In this document: positions 1 to 8,544 of the stretch, one piece after another
How positions within the stretch are numbered: the stretch's first letter is position 1
Layout: every line of letters begins with the position of its first letter
From: Phragmites australis
Taxonomy: Eukaryota; Streptophyta; Magnoliopsida; Poales; Poaceae
NCBI RefSeq assembly: GCF_958298935.1
Contig: NC_084941.1
Location: 11,630,001 to 11,694,000, forward strand
Direction: 5' to 3'
Length of the DNA stretch: 64,000 bases
Translations under genes and position numbers: made by a program
The notes under the pieces: generated by a model
What the model was told of the DNA's origin: nothing
What the model saw: only the letters and a program-made list of their open reading frames with translations
Databases searched by the model: none

Positions 1-130
1 GATTCGTGAAGGGAAATGAGAGAGAATCCCATCTTGAAAAGGATAACCTTGAGAATTTTTTCGTGACGAAAACAGTGAAAAGAAACCGTTAGAACACAGA
101 AGAGAACAAAAATCATTTTATAAAGAAATT
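1..130 (-). repeat. Dispersed repeat copy, family also at 43940-44075
   Basis: The reverse complement of this stretch aligns by eye over about 110 bases with 43940-44075, sharing the core GGGATTCTCTCTC followed by TTTCCCTTC and, further out, the pattern GGTTTCT.TTCA. Most positions agree, with scattered substitutions. It is therefore one copy of an unnamed dispersed repeat. The copy is cut by the window start, so its other end is unknown. Confidence 0.45.
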
Positions 131-140
131 TTGGTCCTTG

Positions 141-946
141 ATGGGAATTTCTTATAGATGATCTTAGAAGCTTCCAGTGATGCCTTGGTCGAGCTGGTAG
201 ATTTCCGGAGAGAGGAGATAGGAAAGGATACCAAGCTGTTGGAGAAGCTATATACGGTGGAGCTAGGTAACGTGGTGTTTGGGCATTTTCTGGGGTGGTG
301 GAGGAGGAATGATTTAGGTGAATATAGTGGCAATTTTTTGGCTAATTGTAACAAACCCAACAAGTTCGATGGCCCGGTCAATATACTAGGTGATATTCTC
401 TAGGCCATGCTAGATAGGCGTGAACGTAACGTACGCGCCCAATGTGCACACATGCGTGCATGCATGCACCGGTGCACGGCACCGCGTGCACGTACACGCA
501 AGGCCAAAAGGCTACGCCTCGTCATCCCGGCCAAAGATGTGCGGCTACGCAACATGGGCTGGGGCCTTTCAAGGACACGTTCTGTTCAAAAGCTGGTGTG
601 TAGAGCCGCCCATCTACTCCCTAGTTGGCTGCTGGCCGCAGCTTTTGTGACGCGCACCATGCATGCATGCATGTCGACTCACTCGACCAATGCACGGCAG
701 CTCCGACCCTCACGGCTGCACAAAGCATAGTACTCCTATACTACTGATCTACTACGCGTGCTACTACATGACAAGGCAACGAGCAAATTAAGCCTACCAG
801 TGTATGCATGCGTAGGCGAGCTAGCTTGACAAATCTAGCTGTAGGACATTACTATAGTGCATGGCCTACGTACATCCGCGCCTACCGTTTATGCATGTAC
901 GTGCGGCGCATAACAGTACAAGTACATATATACCACAGCAGCTAGT
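141..946. other. Intergenic, no gene recognised
   Basis: Two overlapping opposite-strand frames of about 80 codons (118-403) have no recognisable motif. From about 430 to 910 the sequence is rich in CATGCA and ACGTAC steps (for example near 460, 660 and 800). That gives several short open frames of low complexity, none of which looks like a protein family. I see no element boundary here. Confidence 0.5.
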
Positions 947-1043
947 GTAAACTTCTATAGAACAGGCTATCACTACCAGTTTAAAACTAGCATCACTGTC
1001 AGTTTTAAAACCGACAATGAATTAAAACTATCGGTTCTAACCT

Positions 1044-1057
1044 CACTACTACAAAAC
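1044..1057 (+). repeat. CACTA terminal inverted repeat, left
   Basis: CACTACTACAAAAC; identical, inverted, to 12554-12567. The next base differs, so the terminal repeat is 14 bp. Confidence 0.95.
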
Positions 1058-1136
1058 CTATTTTTTAAGACACCTAGGATTGATTTGTACAGGCAGTTCG
1101 TAGGAAAAACCGCTTGAGAAAGTAGCTGCGGCCCCG

Positions 1137-1390
1137 TGCGGCCGAGGACCGCCTGTGAAAAGTAATTTCCACAGGCGGTTCCTTACGTGGACCGCCTGTG
1201 GAAATGGATCCATTTCCACAGGCGGTCGACTTAATAAACCGCCTGTGTAAATGCTCCATTTCCACAGGCGGTTCCTTACGTGGACCGCCTGTGGAAATGG
1301 ATCTCATTTCCACAGGCGGTCCACGTAAGGAACCGCCTGTGGAAATTACTTTTCACATGCGGTTTATTAAGTCGACCGCATGTGAAAATA
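1137..1390. repeat. Left subterminal palindrome array
   Basis: At least eight copies of the motif ACCGCCTGTGGAAAT lie in alternating orientation. Neighbouring inverted copies form long hairpins, the clearest being a perfect 36-bp palindrome at 1191-1226 centred on GGATCC. Spacers such as TTCCTTACGTGGA and GTCGACTTAATAAA are also used in both orientations. In En/Spm such arrays bind the element's regulatory transposition protein and overlap the promoter. The last pair (1352-1388) has drifted to GCATGTGAAAA. Confidence 0.9.
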
Positions 1391-1979
1391 CTTCATAAAT
1401 ACTGCTTCTTCTCGGCCAGCTCCATTCAGACAGACTTACTGTTCGAAATAGTAAGCATTTACTGTGGCGGCCGATTTGGAAAATAGGGGGGGGGAGGTTT
1501 TGTTTTTGATTTCCTTGGAGGAGCCAAATAAGATATGTATATCTCATCCCTAGCTTGCATTTTTTTGAAGTTTAAATTTAGATTTAAGGCTAAATTAGAG
1601 TTTCAATGTGATCTAGAGATGCTCATGGTTCTTGCTATTTTGATCATCAAATTAGCTCAAATTTGTTGTAATATTGATTTAATTGTGTAGATTCACATGA
1701 TTCTAGTATTATATTTTAAAATTGTAGCTAGAATGTGATGTTTAGCCTTAGGAGGTTTCATCATGCATGAATGAGGATATTTTCTCTAGATCTAGATCTA
1801 GGGGAGAGGGAGAGGGAGGGAGAGAGAGTAATGAATTCACATTATTTTGAGTCATAAATTTACGTTAATGTAGATTCAATTGCGTAGACATATTATAATC
1901 ATAATAATCTTTTTAATTCTGATTTTCAAATAAATTATTTAATTAATTAATGTATCTAATTTTGTGGTTGAAGTTAAAG
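1391..1979 (+). promoter_or_regulatory. Leader and promoter region of the transposase gene
   Basis: This AT-rich stretch runs from the palindrome array to the transposase start. CATAAATAC at about 1394 is a possible TATA element. A GA-rich tract lies at 1800-1830. No frame continues from here into the transposase, so it is probably untranslated leader, perhaps with an intron. Confidence 0.4.
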
Positions 1980-4900
1980 ATGGATAGAGCATGGATGTAT
2001 GATGCACCAAGATATGGAGAAATATACATCAAAGGACTCTATGTTTTTATTGAAGCCGCAGAGAAGGACGCTTTAATTAAGAAGACAAAGGAAATGTACT
2101 GTCCATGTTCTGACTACAAGAACCAGAAATTGTGGGACAAATCAAGTGTAATCAAATCGCACTTGATCTTGAGATGTTTTGTTGAGAATTACAAATGTTG
2201 GTCCAATCACGGCGAACAACGTACAAGCAAATCAAACCAGGACATCGCTGCTGATCAAGTAGATGGTGATGATGAGGGAGCAGTCGGAGCCGACAATGAT
2301 TTTATGATGGATGATGAACCCGATGTTGATCTGGATGATGATGCTGACTTTGATCTGGAGGAAATGCTGCGCCACGCTGAACCGCATGTTTTAAGGGACA
2401 CGAGAGGTTTAGATAATTTCGAGGCATTAAAAAAGGCATCGAACGAACTTTTGTATGAGGAATCGAAGGGCTGTGATAAGGAGTTCACGGTGTTGCATTC
2501 GGTGCTTGAACTTCTAAGGTTGAAGGCCAGCAATGGATGGTCCGACAAGAGTTTCTCGGATCTGTTGAGTCTCTTAGCAAACATGCTTCCTAAGCCTAAC
2601 TCCTTGCCCACCACCACTTATCTAGCGAAGAAGCTTATCTGCCCGTTGTCATTGGATGTGCAAAAAATACACGCATGTCCGAACCATTGTATCCTCTACC
2701 GTAAAGAGTACGAAGCCTTGGATAGATGTCCAGTGTGCAATGCGAGTCGGTACAAGAGGAATGATGATTGCGAGGACGAAGTTGCTTCCGCCAACACGAA
2801 GAAGAAGAAAAGTAATGCTGGTCGTGACGAAGAAGACACTTCTTCCAACGCGGAGAAGAAGAGAAGAAGTCCTGCGATGGTGATGTGGTACCTACCAGTG
2901 ATACCCCGCTTGCAGCGCCTGTACTCGAACCCTAGGGACTCTGAACTGATGCGTTGGCATTTCGATAAGCGCAAGAAGGATGGAACTAAGCTTCGACACC
3001 CCGCAGATGCTAGGCAATGGAGAAAGTTCGATGCCATGTATCCAGAGTTCGCTGAAGAACCAAGGAATGTAAGGTTCGCGTTGAGTACGAACGGAATGAA
3101 TCCTTTCGGTGACATGAGCACCTCACACAGCACTTGGCCAGTGGTCCTTGCAATCTACAACCTTCCTCCATGGCTATGCATGAAGCGGAAGTACCTTATG
3201 CTGTCCACTCTTATCCAAGGACCGAAACAATCAGGCAACGATATAGATGTGTTTCTGGAACCATTGATGGAAGATATGGCGAAACTATGGAACGAGTGGG
3301 TCCGGGTTGGGATGAATTCCGACGACAGTACTTCACGCTGAAAGCAATGATTTTTGTTACCATCAATGATTATCCCGCCCTTTTTAACCTATCTGGACAG
3401 GTTAAAGGGAAGCAAGGATGTGCAGTGTGCTTGGATGAAACATCATCTGTGTACCTTCCGTACTCACAGAAGGTAGTGTACACCCGCCACCGACGGTTCT
3501 TACTCAGAACTCACAGATACCGCAATATGAAGAAACATTTTGACAACACGGTTGAGGAAGATACTGGCCCGAAACCTCGCAGCGGGGCACGAGTGTTTGA
3601 AATGGTCAATAGCATCAAGGTTGTTTTTGGGAAGCCACCGAAGGGTACAAAGAAGAAGAAAAGTGAGACGCTGACCAGCACGCTGTGGAAGAAGATGCCA
3701 ATTTTCTTTAAGTATTTGCCCTACTGGAAGGACTTGGACGTCCGTCACAGCATCGATGTGATGCACGTTGAGAAGAATGTGTGTGATAGCATCATTGGCC
3801 TCTTACTGGACATACCAGGCAAGACAAAGGATGGAATCAAGTCACGTAAGGACTTGGTGCATTTTGAAATTAGGCCAGAGGTACACCCTGAACACAGACC
3901 AAATGGGAAACATTATCTTCCGCCGGCTAGCTACTCTCTGACACCTGAGGAGAAAAAGGCACTATGCAAGTGCTTACATGGGGTGAGAGTCCCGACTGAC
4001 TACTCATCCAACATTAAGAACCTAGTCTCGATGAAAGATTTGAAGCTAATTGGCATGAAGTCTCACGATTGTCATGTGATGATGACGCAGATGCTCCCTA
4101 TTGCAATAAGGGGTATCAAGCCGAGATACATAAAGGTGGTCATCACACGATTGTATCACTTCTTCAACGCAATTGCTCAGAAGGTGATCGATGCTGAAAA
4201 ACTGGGTGCTCTACATAGTTCATTGGTAGAGACTTTGTGCCAACTTGAGATGTGCTTCCCTCCATCCTTTTTCGATATCATGGTACACCTCTTGGTTCAC
4301 ATTGTGAATGAGATAATTGCGCTGGGCCCCGTATTCTTACATCAGATGTATGCGTTTGAGCGGTACATGGGCATTCTGAAGGGCTATGTACAGAATCGTG
4401 CTCACCCAGAGGGTTCAATGATCGAGGGCTACAGTACCGAGGAAGTCGTTGAGTGTTGCATCGATTACATAAAAGATTCTAATCCCATTGGTGTACCTGT
4501 ATCTCGACATGAGGGGAGGTTGTCTGGGAGAGGGACCAAAGGAAAGAAAAGATTCATCGATCATGATTACAAAGCAGTGGAAGAAGCACATTTCACCATA
4601 TTGCAGTAGATCCAGTTAGTGGCGCCGTACGTCGAGCAACACCTAAAGGAGCTGTACACAAAAAATCAAGGGTGCTCGTATGATTGGATCTTGAAAGAGC
4701 ACAAGCGTCGCTTCACCACATGGTTCAAGAACCAAAACCTTTCGGACGGTGAATCTCTAGATAAAAAAATGTTAAAATGTTGGCCTGTGGCCCATCAAGT
4801 TTAGTTACGTCATGGCAAGCGTATGACATTAATGGGTACACGTTTTATACCAAAGCAAAAGATAAGAAGAGCACGACCCAAAACAGCGGAGTTCGAACAG

Positions 4901-5352
4901 AAGCCTATGACACAACAGGGGAAAAGGTCACCTACTATGGGTTCGTAGAAGAAATCTGGGAAGTCGACTATGGAGTGAATCTCCAGATTCCTGTCTTTTG
5001 GTGCAAATGGGTCAAACACCCAAATGGCATGGCGGTGGACAACTACGGCTTCACAATTGTCGACCTCAGCATTGTAGGCCACAAAGATGACCCGTGGGTA
5101 CTCGCTGATCACGTCGCACAAGTTTTCTATATAATCGACCCCGCAAATGAAAAGAAGCACGTAGTTGTTGCCAGAAAACAAAGAATTGTCGGAGTCAAGA
5201 ATGTGGAGGATGCGGAAGAATACAATCAGTTCAATGACGTGCCACCTTTTGGAGATCCAGAAAAGATCAAACTTGTAGAAGTAACCCTCGATAGATCTGT
5301 GATGCCGTACATGCGTCTAGATGGTGTAGGGAAAACAGTTCAAGGCAAATAG
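1980..5352 (+). pseudogene. TNP2-like CACTA transposase (TNPD type), two frameshifts and one amber stop
   Basis: The chosen start is the ATG at 1980 (MDRAWMY), the typical family N terminus, rather than the in-frame ATG at 1950. In order: a Transpos_assoc-like domain with Cys pairs (MYCPCSDY near 2095, LRCFVENYKC near 2170); an acidic linker; a second Cys cluster (CPNHCILYR...CPVCN, 2677-2740); the Transposase_21 core; a DUF4218-like region with HQMYAFERYMG near 4340; and a DUF4216-like C terminus (YYGFVEEIWEVDYG near 4935). Three lesions are visible. A 1-bp deletion at 3308/3309 comes before WDEFRRQYF. An in-frame TAG at 4607-4609, probably from CAG, is followed by good family sequence in the same frame. 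A 1-bp deletion after 4779 comes before LACGPSSLVTSWQAYD. The stop is at 5350-5352. The encoded enzyme would cut element ends, but this copy cannot make it intact. Confidence 0.92.
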
Positions 5353-5380
5353 TGCAATGTTATGCGACTTATTTTTCTAA

Positions 5381-5765
5381 TGTGATAGAACCCTGAAATT
5401 TGTATACAATTAGGATAAGCTTTAATTTGTATTATGGACTTGTATGCATTTAAGATGCTTCAATATGTAATAGATTATTTAAGATGCTTTAGTACGTAAT
5501 AGAACATTTAAGATACTTTAATATGTAATAGAATAGTATTTCCCAAACTAGCAAAAAAAAAAACATTCAAGATGTGATAGAACCCTGAAATTTGTATACA
5601 ATTAGGATAAGCTTTAATTTGTATTATGGACTTGTATGCATTTAAGATGCTTCAATATGTAATAGATTATTTAAGATGCTTTAGTACGTAATAGAACATT
5701 TAAGATACTTTAATATGTAATAGAATAGTATTTCCCAAACTAGCAAAAAAAAAACATTCAACAGG
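5381..5765 (+). repeat. Tandem duplication, 192-bp unit, in the transposase 3' region
   Basis: The sequence beginning TGTGATAGAACCCTG at 5381 repeats almost exactly from 5573. Both copies end in CTAGC, then a run of 9-12 A (about 5552-5563 and 5745-5754), then ACATTCAA. The unit contains smaller internal repeats (ATTTAAGATGCTT, AATATGTAATAGA). It lies just past the transposase stop codon and may be duplicated 3' UTR. Confidence 0.9.
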
Positions 5766-5980
5766 TTTCCATAGGCGGTTGACTTAAGAAACCGCCTGTG
5801 AAAATGGATTTTCACAGGCGGTTCCTTAGGTGAACCGCCTGTGAAAATGATCCATTTCCACAAGCGGTTCCTTAGGTGAACCGCCTGTGAAAATCCATTT
5901 CCACAGGCGGTTCACCTAAGGAACCGCCTGTGAAAATGATTTCCACAGGCGGTTTCTTAAGTCAACCGCCTGTGGAAATC
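5766..5980. repeat. Internal copy of the subterminal palindrome array
   Basis: About ten copies of ACCGCCTGTGAAAAT or its complement lie in alternating orientation with spacers TTCCTTAGGTGAA and TTTCTTAAGTCAA. The layout matches the left-end array (1137-1390), including the final inverted pair before the AT-rich stretch. It separates the transposase gene from the second gene and is followed at once by a TATA motif. Confidence 0.9.
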
Positions 5981-5985
5981 GTTCC

Positions 5986-5995
5986 TATTTATATA
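5986..5995 (+). promoter_or_regulatory. TATA box for the second gene
   Basis: TATTTATATA lies 6 bp after the internal palindrome array. It is followed about 30 bp later by a GC-rich leader starting near AAAACCCTAG (6010). Position and composition fit a core promoter; no transcript evidence is available. Confidence 0.6.
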
Positions 5996-6009
5996 ACCGC
6001 GCGCGGCCC

Positions 6010-6247
6010 CAAAAACCCTAGTGCTTTCAGAAAACTTCGACCTCGCTGTCAGGCTGTCCATCTGTCCGCCTCCCGCGCTCTCCCTTTCCACCGAGTGCGA
6101 CCGCGCCGAGGAACCGCCGCCGCCGCCGAGTTCGGAGCGCCGAGGAGGAGCCACCGCCGTCGCCGAGTTCGACACCACCGAGGAGGAGCCGCCGCCGCCG
6201 CCGTTGCCGCCGAGTTTGACAGCACCGAGGAGGAGCCGCCGCCGTTG
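6010..6247 (+). other. GC-rich leader exon with GCC-repeat tract
   Basis: After the TATA motif comes a leader with several GCCGCCGCC runs and the repeated phrase CCGAGGAGGAGCC (6140-6240). It ends at a strong splice donor, TTG|GTGAGT, at 6247/6248. A matching acceptor, GACAACAG, ends at 8520, just upstream of the ATG at 8545. This is most simply a 5' UTR exon followed by a 2.3-kb intron. Open frames across it on both strands are low-complexity by-products. Confidence 0.45.
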
Positions 6248-6475
6248 GTGAGTTGTTCCATATCCCCCTCCTGGCCGAGCAGTCGTAGTCGGTTCTCCGG
6301 TCGGTCGTGTGTTCCCCCCCCTTCTCTGTGATGCCGGCCATCGTGCCGTGGTGCAGCGCCGCCGGTGAGTAGCTTCGTTTCCCCCTCCCGGCCGAGTCGT
6401 CGTAGTCGGTTCTCCGGTCGGCCGTGTGTCCCCCCCCCCCCCGGTTCTCTGTGATGCCGGCCATTGTGCCAAAGT
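6247..6475 (+). repeat. Tandem duplication, about 117-bp unit, containing the splice donor
   Basis: GGTGAGT at 6247 recurs at 6364. Both are followed by a C-rich stretch, GTCGTAGTCGGTTCTCCGG, a C run of 8-14 bases, then TTCTCTGTGATGCCGGCCAT. The two units are about 90% alike by eye. Both therefore carry a candidate GTGAGT donor. Confidence 0.85.
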
Positions 6476-6590
6476 TTTAGAACCTAACATGTGAGAACTC
6501 ACTCTTGTAATGAATATTTAGTTTGCATTTTCTCTTGCATAAGAACACATACAGAAACAGAATATAGCTTAATGAAAGAACAAAATATAC

Positions 6591-6866
6591 ATCATTGGTA
6601 GCCTTTCCATTTTCCATCAAAATATAGTAGGCTATTATGACCTCCTTGACCTGAACATCAGAAACCACAAAGATGAAAGTAAATTGTTAGCTCAGCTTTG
6701 AATTCCCATGTCTTTTGTTGATTCTGAATAAAACACGAGTAGACCTACTTCCTGCTGAATCACATCATCGTAGAGGTGCAGGAGAGTGCCTTTCCCACTA
6801 TGTAGTTGTTTGTCATACATTGATTGAGTGATTAGGTTTTGATAGGTTGCCATGTTCTGTTGAAAC
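6591..6866 (-). pseudogene. Captured host-gene fragment: two exons with intact splice sites, antisense in the CACTA
   Basis: Reading the minus strand, exon 1 is 6866-6749 (acceptor TGCAG before it, donor GTAGGT after it). Exon 2 is 6650-6591 (acceptor TTCAG, donor GTATAT). Joining them keeps the frame: exon 1 ends ...LLHLYDDVIQQE and exon 2 begins VKEVIIAYYILMENGK. The 39 + 20 residues have no stop and read like a real soluble protein segment. From memory the phrase LLHL.DDVIQQEVKEVI resembles a plant DUF3754-type protein, but this identification is tentative. The orientation is opposite to the transposon's genes, and it lies in the presumed leader intron of the second gene. Confidence 0.7.
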
Positions 6867-7366
6867 CTGCACTCCACTTACAAGTCCGATAACAACAGAA
6901 ACAATAAATTGAACCCAATCCATTGGTGTGAGGCTTGGGTTTTTCTTCTCAGGCTGCAATAGAATAGCTCTTCAGCATAATGCTTGACATCACTATCTAA
7001 CAACCGATGCAGAGAGGAAGAAAGAGCAATGCTCGTAGATCGATAGAGCTAGCAGTGCTTTTGGTTATGGCGCTGCTAGGTGATGTGTGTGTATATATAT
7101 ACGCGTGCTCACATGTACTAGTTTGCCTTGCGTCGATGATAACATTGTATGCCAAGTTAACACACTTTGTAATGGGAACTTAGAAGAAATTATGGCACAA
7201 CTGCACCAGCAAGTTATATGCGGTTTTAGCTGACATGGTATGGATACAAAGAGCCAAAGGCTGACGGCATCTTATGGATCTTTAAAACCGGTCAATGCAT
7301 AGCGTGAACCTTGATATTAGCATTTCAGTATAACACTACTTGTCTAATTAACATGTTAACATGAAA

Positions 7367-7483
7367 GGTATTTGGGTCACCTCCAGCTTTAAGTAAGCAT
7401 TTGATTACTTCTATATTTCCACTATCTGCAGCAATATGTAATGCCGTTGCTCCACCAGCCCTAATATTTAGGTCTGCGCCTGC
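7367..7483 (-). pseudogene. Captured ankyrin-repeat exon fragment
   Basis: The minus strand from 7483 to 7367 encodes 39 residues with a clear ankyrin repeat: GGATALHIAADSGNIEVIK, then CLLKAGGDPN. The TALH and GNIEVIK motifs are at the canonical spacing. An acceptor (AATGTAG) lies just before 7483. There is no downstream continuation: the frame runs to a stop near 7320 without ankyrin character. Ankyrin repeats are not part of CACTA proteins, so this is a host-gene piece carried by the transposon. It may come from the same donor gene as 6591-6866 or from another. Confidence 0.8.
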
Positions 7484-8520
7484 CTACATTGCATATTATT
7501 AAGTTAGTTTCTGAGGTACAAAGCATAGTTGATACCATGTATATTAGTAACTAAGTACATAGAACAATATTGTGTACTATATCAGACAAATAATAGAAAC
7601 AGCTTAGTCAACTAAGTGAAGAGAAGAAACATTTCAGCTCTTTTCCTTAAGACTTTTGTATACCGGTAAACAAGCATTATGGTTTGCAACACAGCAATAT
7701 AAGCAAGACTAAAAAGAAGGGGCATAAGAAATGTGTTTAGTTTTATCCATGTGTATGTTTGTCCAAATTCTAGTGGCCCGAGGCCCGAGGCCTGATCACC
7801 ATTGTAGTGCGGAACCTGCCTGCAATATTTCTTCCACTCCAACTCCGGTTTTTTCATATTCATTGATGAGCGGATCTTGCTATGCCAAGTTTGTCATGAT
7901 CTTTCAAACTACTAGACTGCAAAAAGTGAATCAAGCTCTTCACAATCTCATTTTTTTATTCAAACAAATAGCCGTCCATGATATGGTTTCTAATTACTCT
8001 ATAATCTTCAGAATTCGCTATGCTAGGTTCATTCCATCCATCTATCAGGTTTGGGTAGGTAGGCTCTTTCCTTAAGAAAATGCACGTCAATAAGTGAATC
8101 CGAAAAGACCAAGACTTGAATGAAGCCCATTTCCCAGGCTAGTTGTTGCCCATGTAGAATAGCCAAAAGTTAAGTGCATAAAGTGCTATTGGAGCCAATC
8201 TTTTCTATAAATGGCACGTAGAAGCTTCCTTTCCCGTAGAAGCTTCACGTAGAAGCTTCCTTTCCCGTGTTATGAGCAAATCCTTGTTCAAAAGCTTAAT
8301 CTACCACAATGGTGATCACCAGAAGGAAGACCCTCATTCTTTACTTCAGGTTTCTAGACTTTGACCTTGCGGCGTTCAAATAATCCAATATTGTCATTCT
8401 CTGCTCTCTAATTTCTATGCTTTTCTTGTGTTCTATGATACTCCATTTTGCATTTTACACTACTACTAAATTCCCCTTTTTTTCGTACTAGCATACTTGT
8501 TAGCTTTTTCTGGACAACAG
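7484..8520. other. Rest of the presumed leader intron, possibly more captured sequence
   Basis: This stretch has no transposase homology. A minus frame at 7863-7612 (83 codons) is hydrophobic in its second half (LMPLLFSLAYIAVLQTIMLVY) and could be another captured piece, but I do not recognise it. A short direct repeat, GTAGAAGCTTCCTTTCCCGT, lies at about 8218 and 8250. The stretch ends with the acceptor GACAACAG at 8520. Confidence 0.35.
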
Positions 8521-8544
8521 TAATCCAGCGGTCGATTCAGTACT

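Noticed and set aside
5930..6502. GCC-repeat frames on both strands as a proline- or arginine-rich protein
   Set aside because: Low-complexity leader; frames exist on both strands and end at a tandem duplication. No continuation into the downstream gene without splicing.
7612..7863. Minus-strand 83-codon frame with a hydrophobic segment as a captured membrane protein
   Set aside because: Not recognised, no supporting splice pair found, and the hydrophobic run may be chance in AT-rich sequence. Mentioned only within the intron description.
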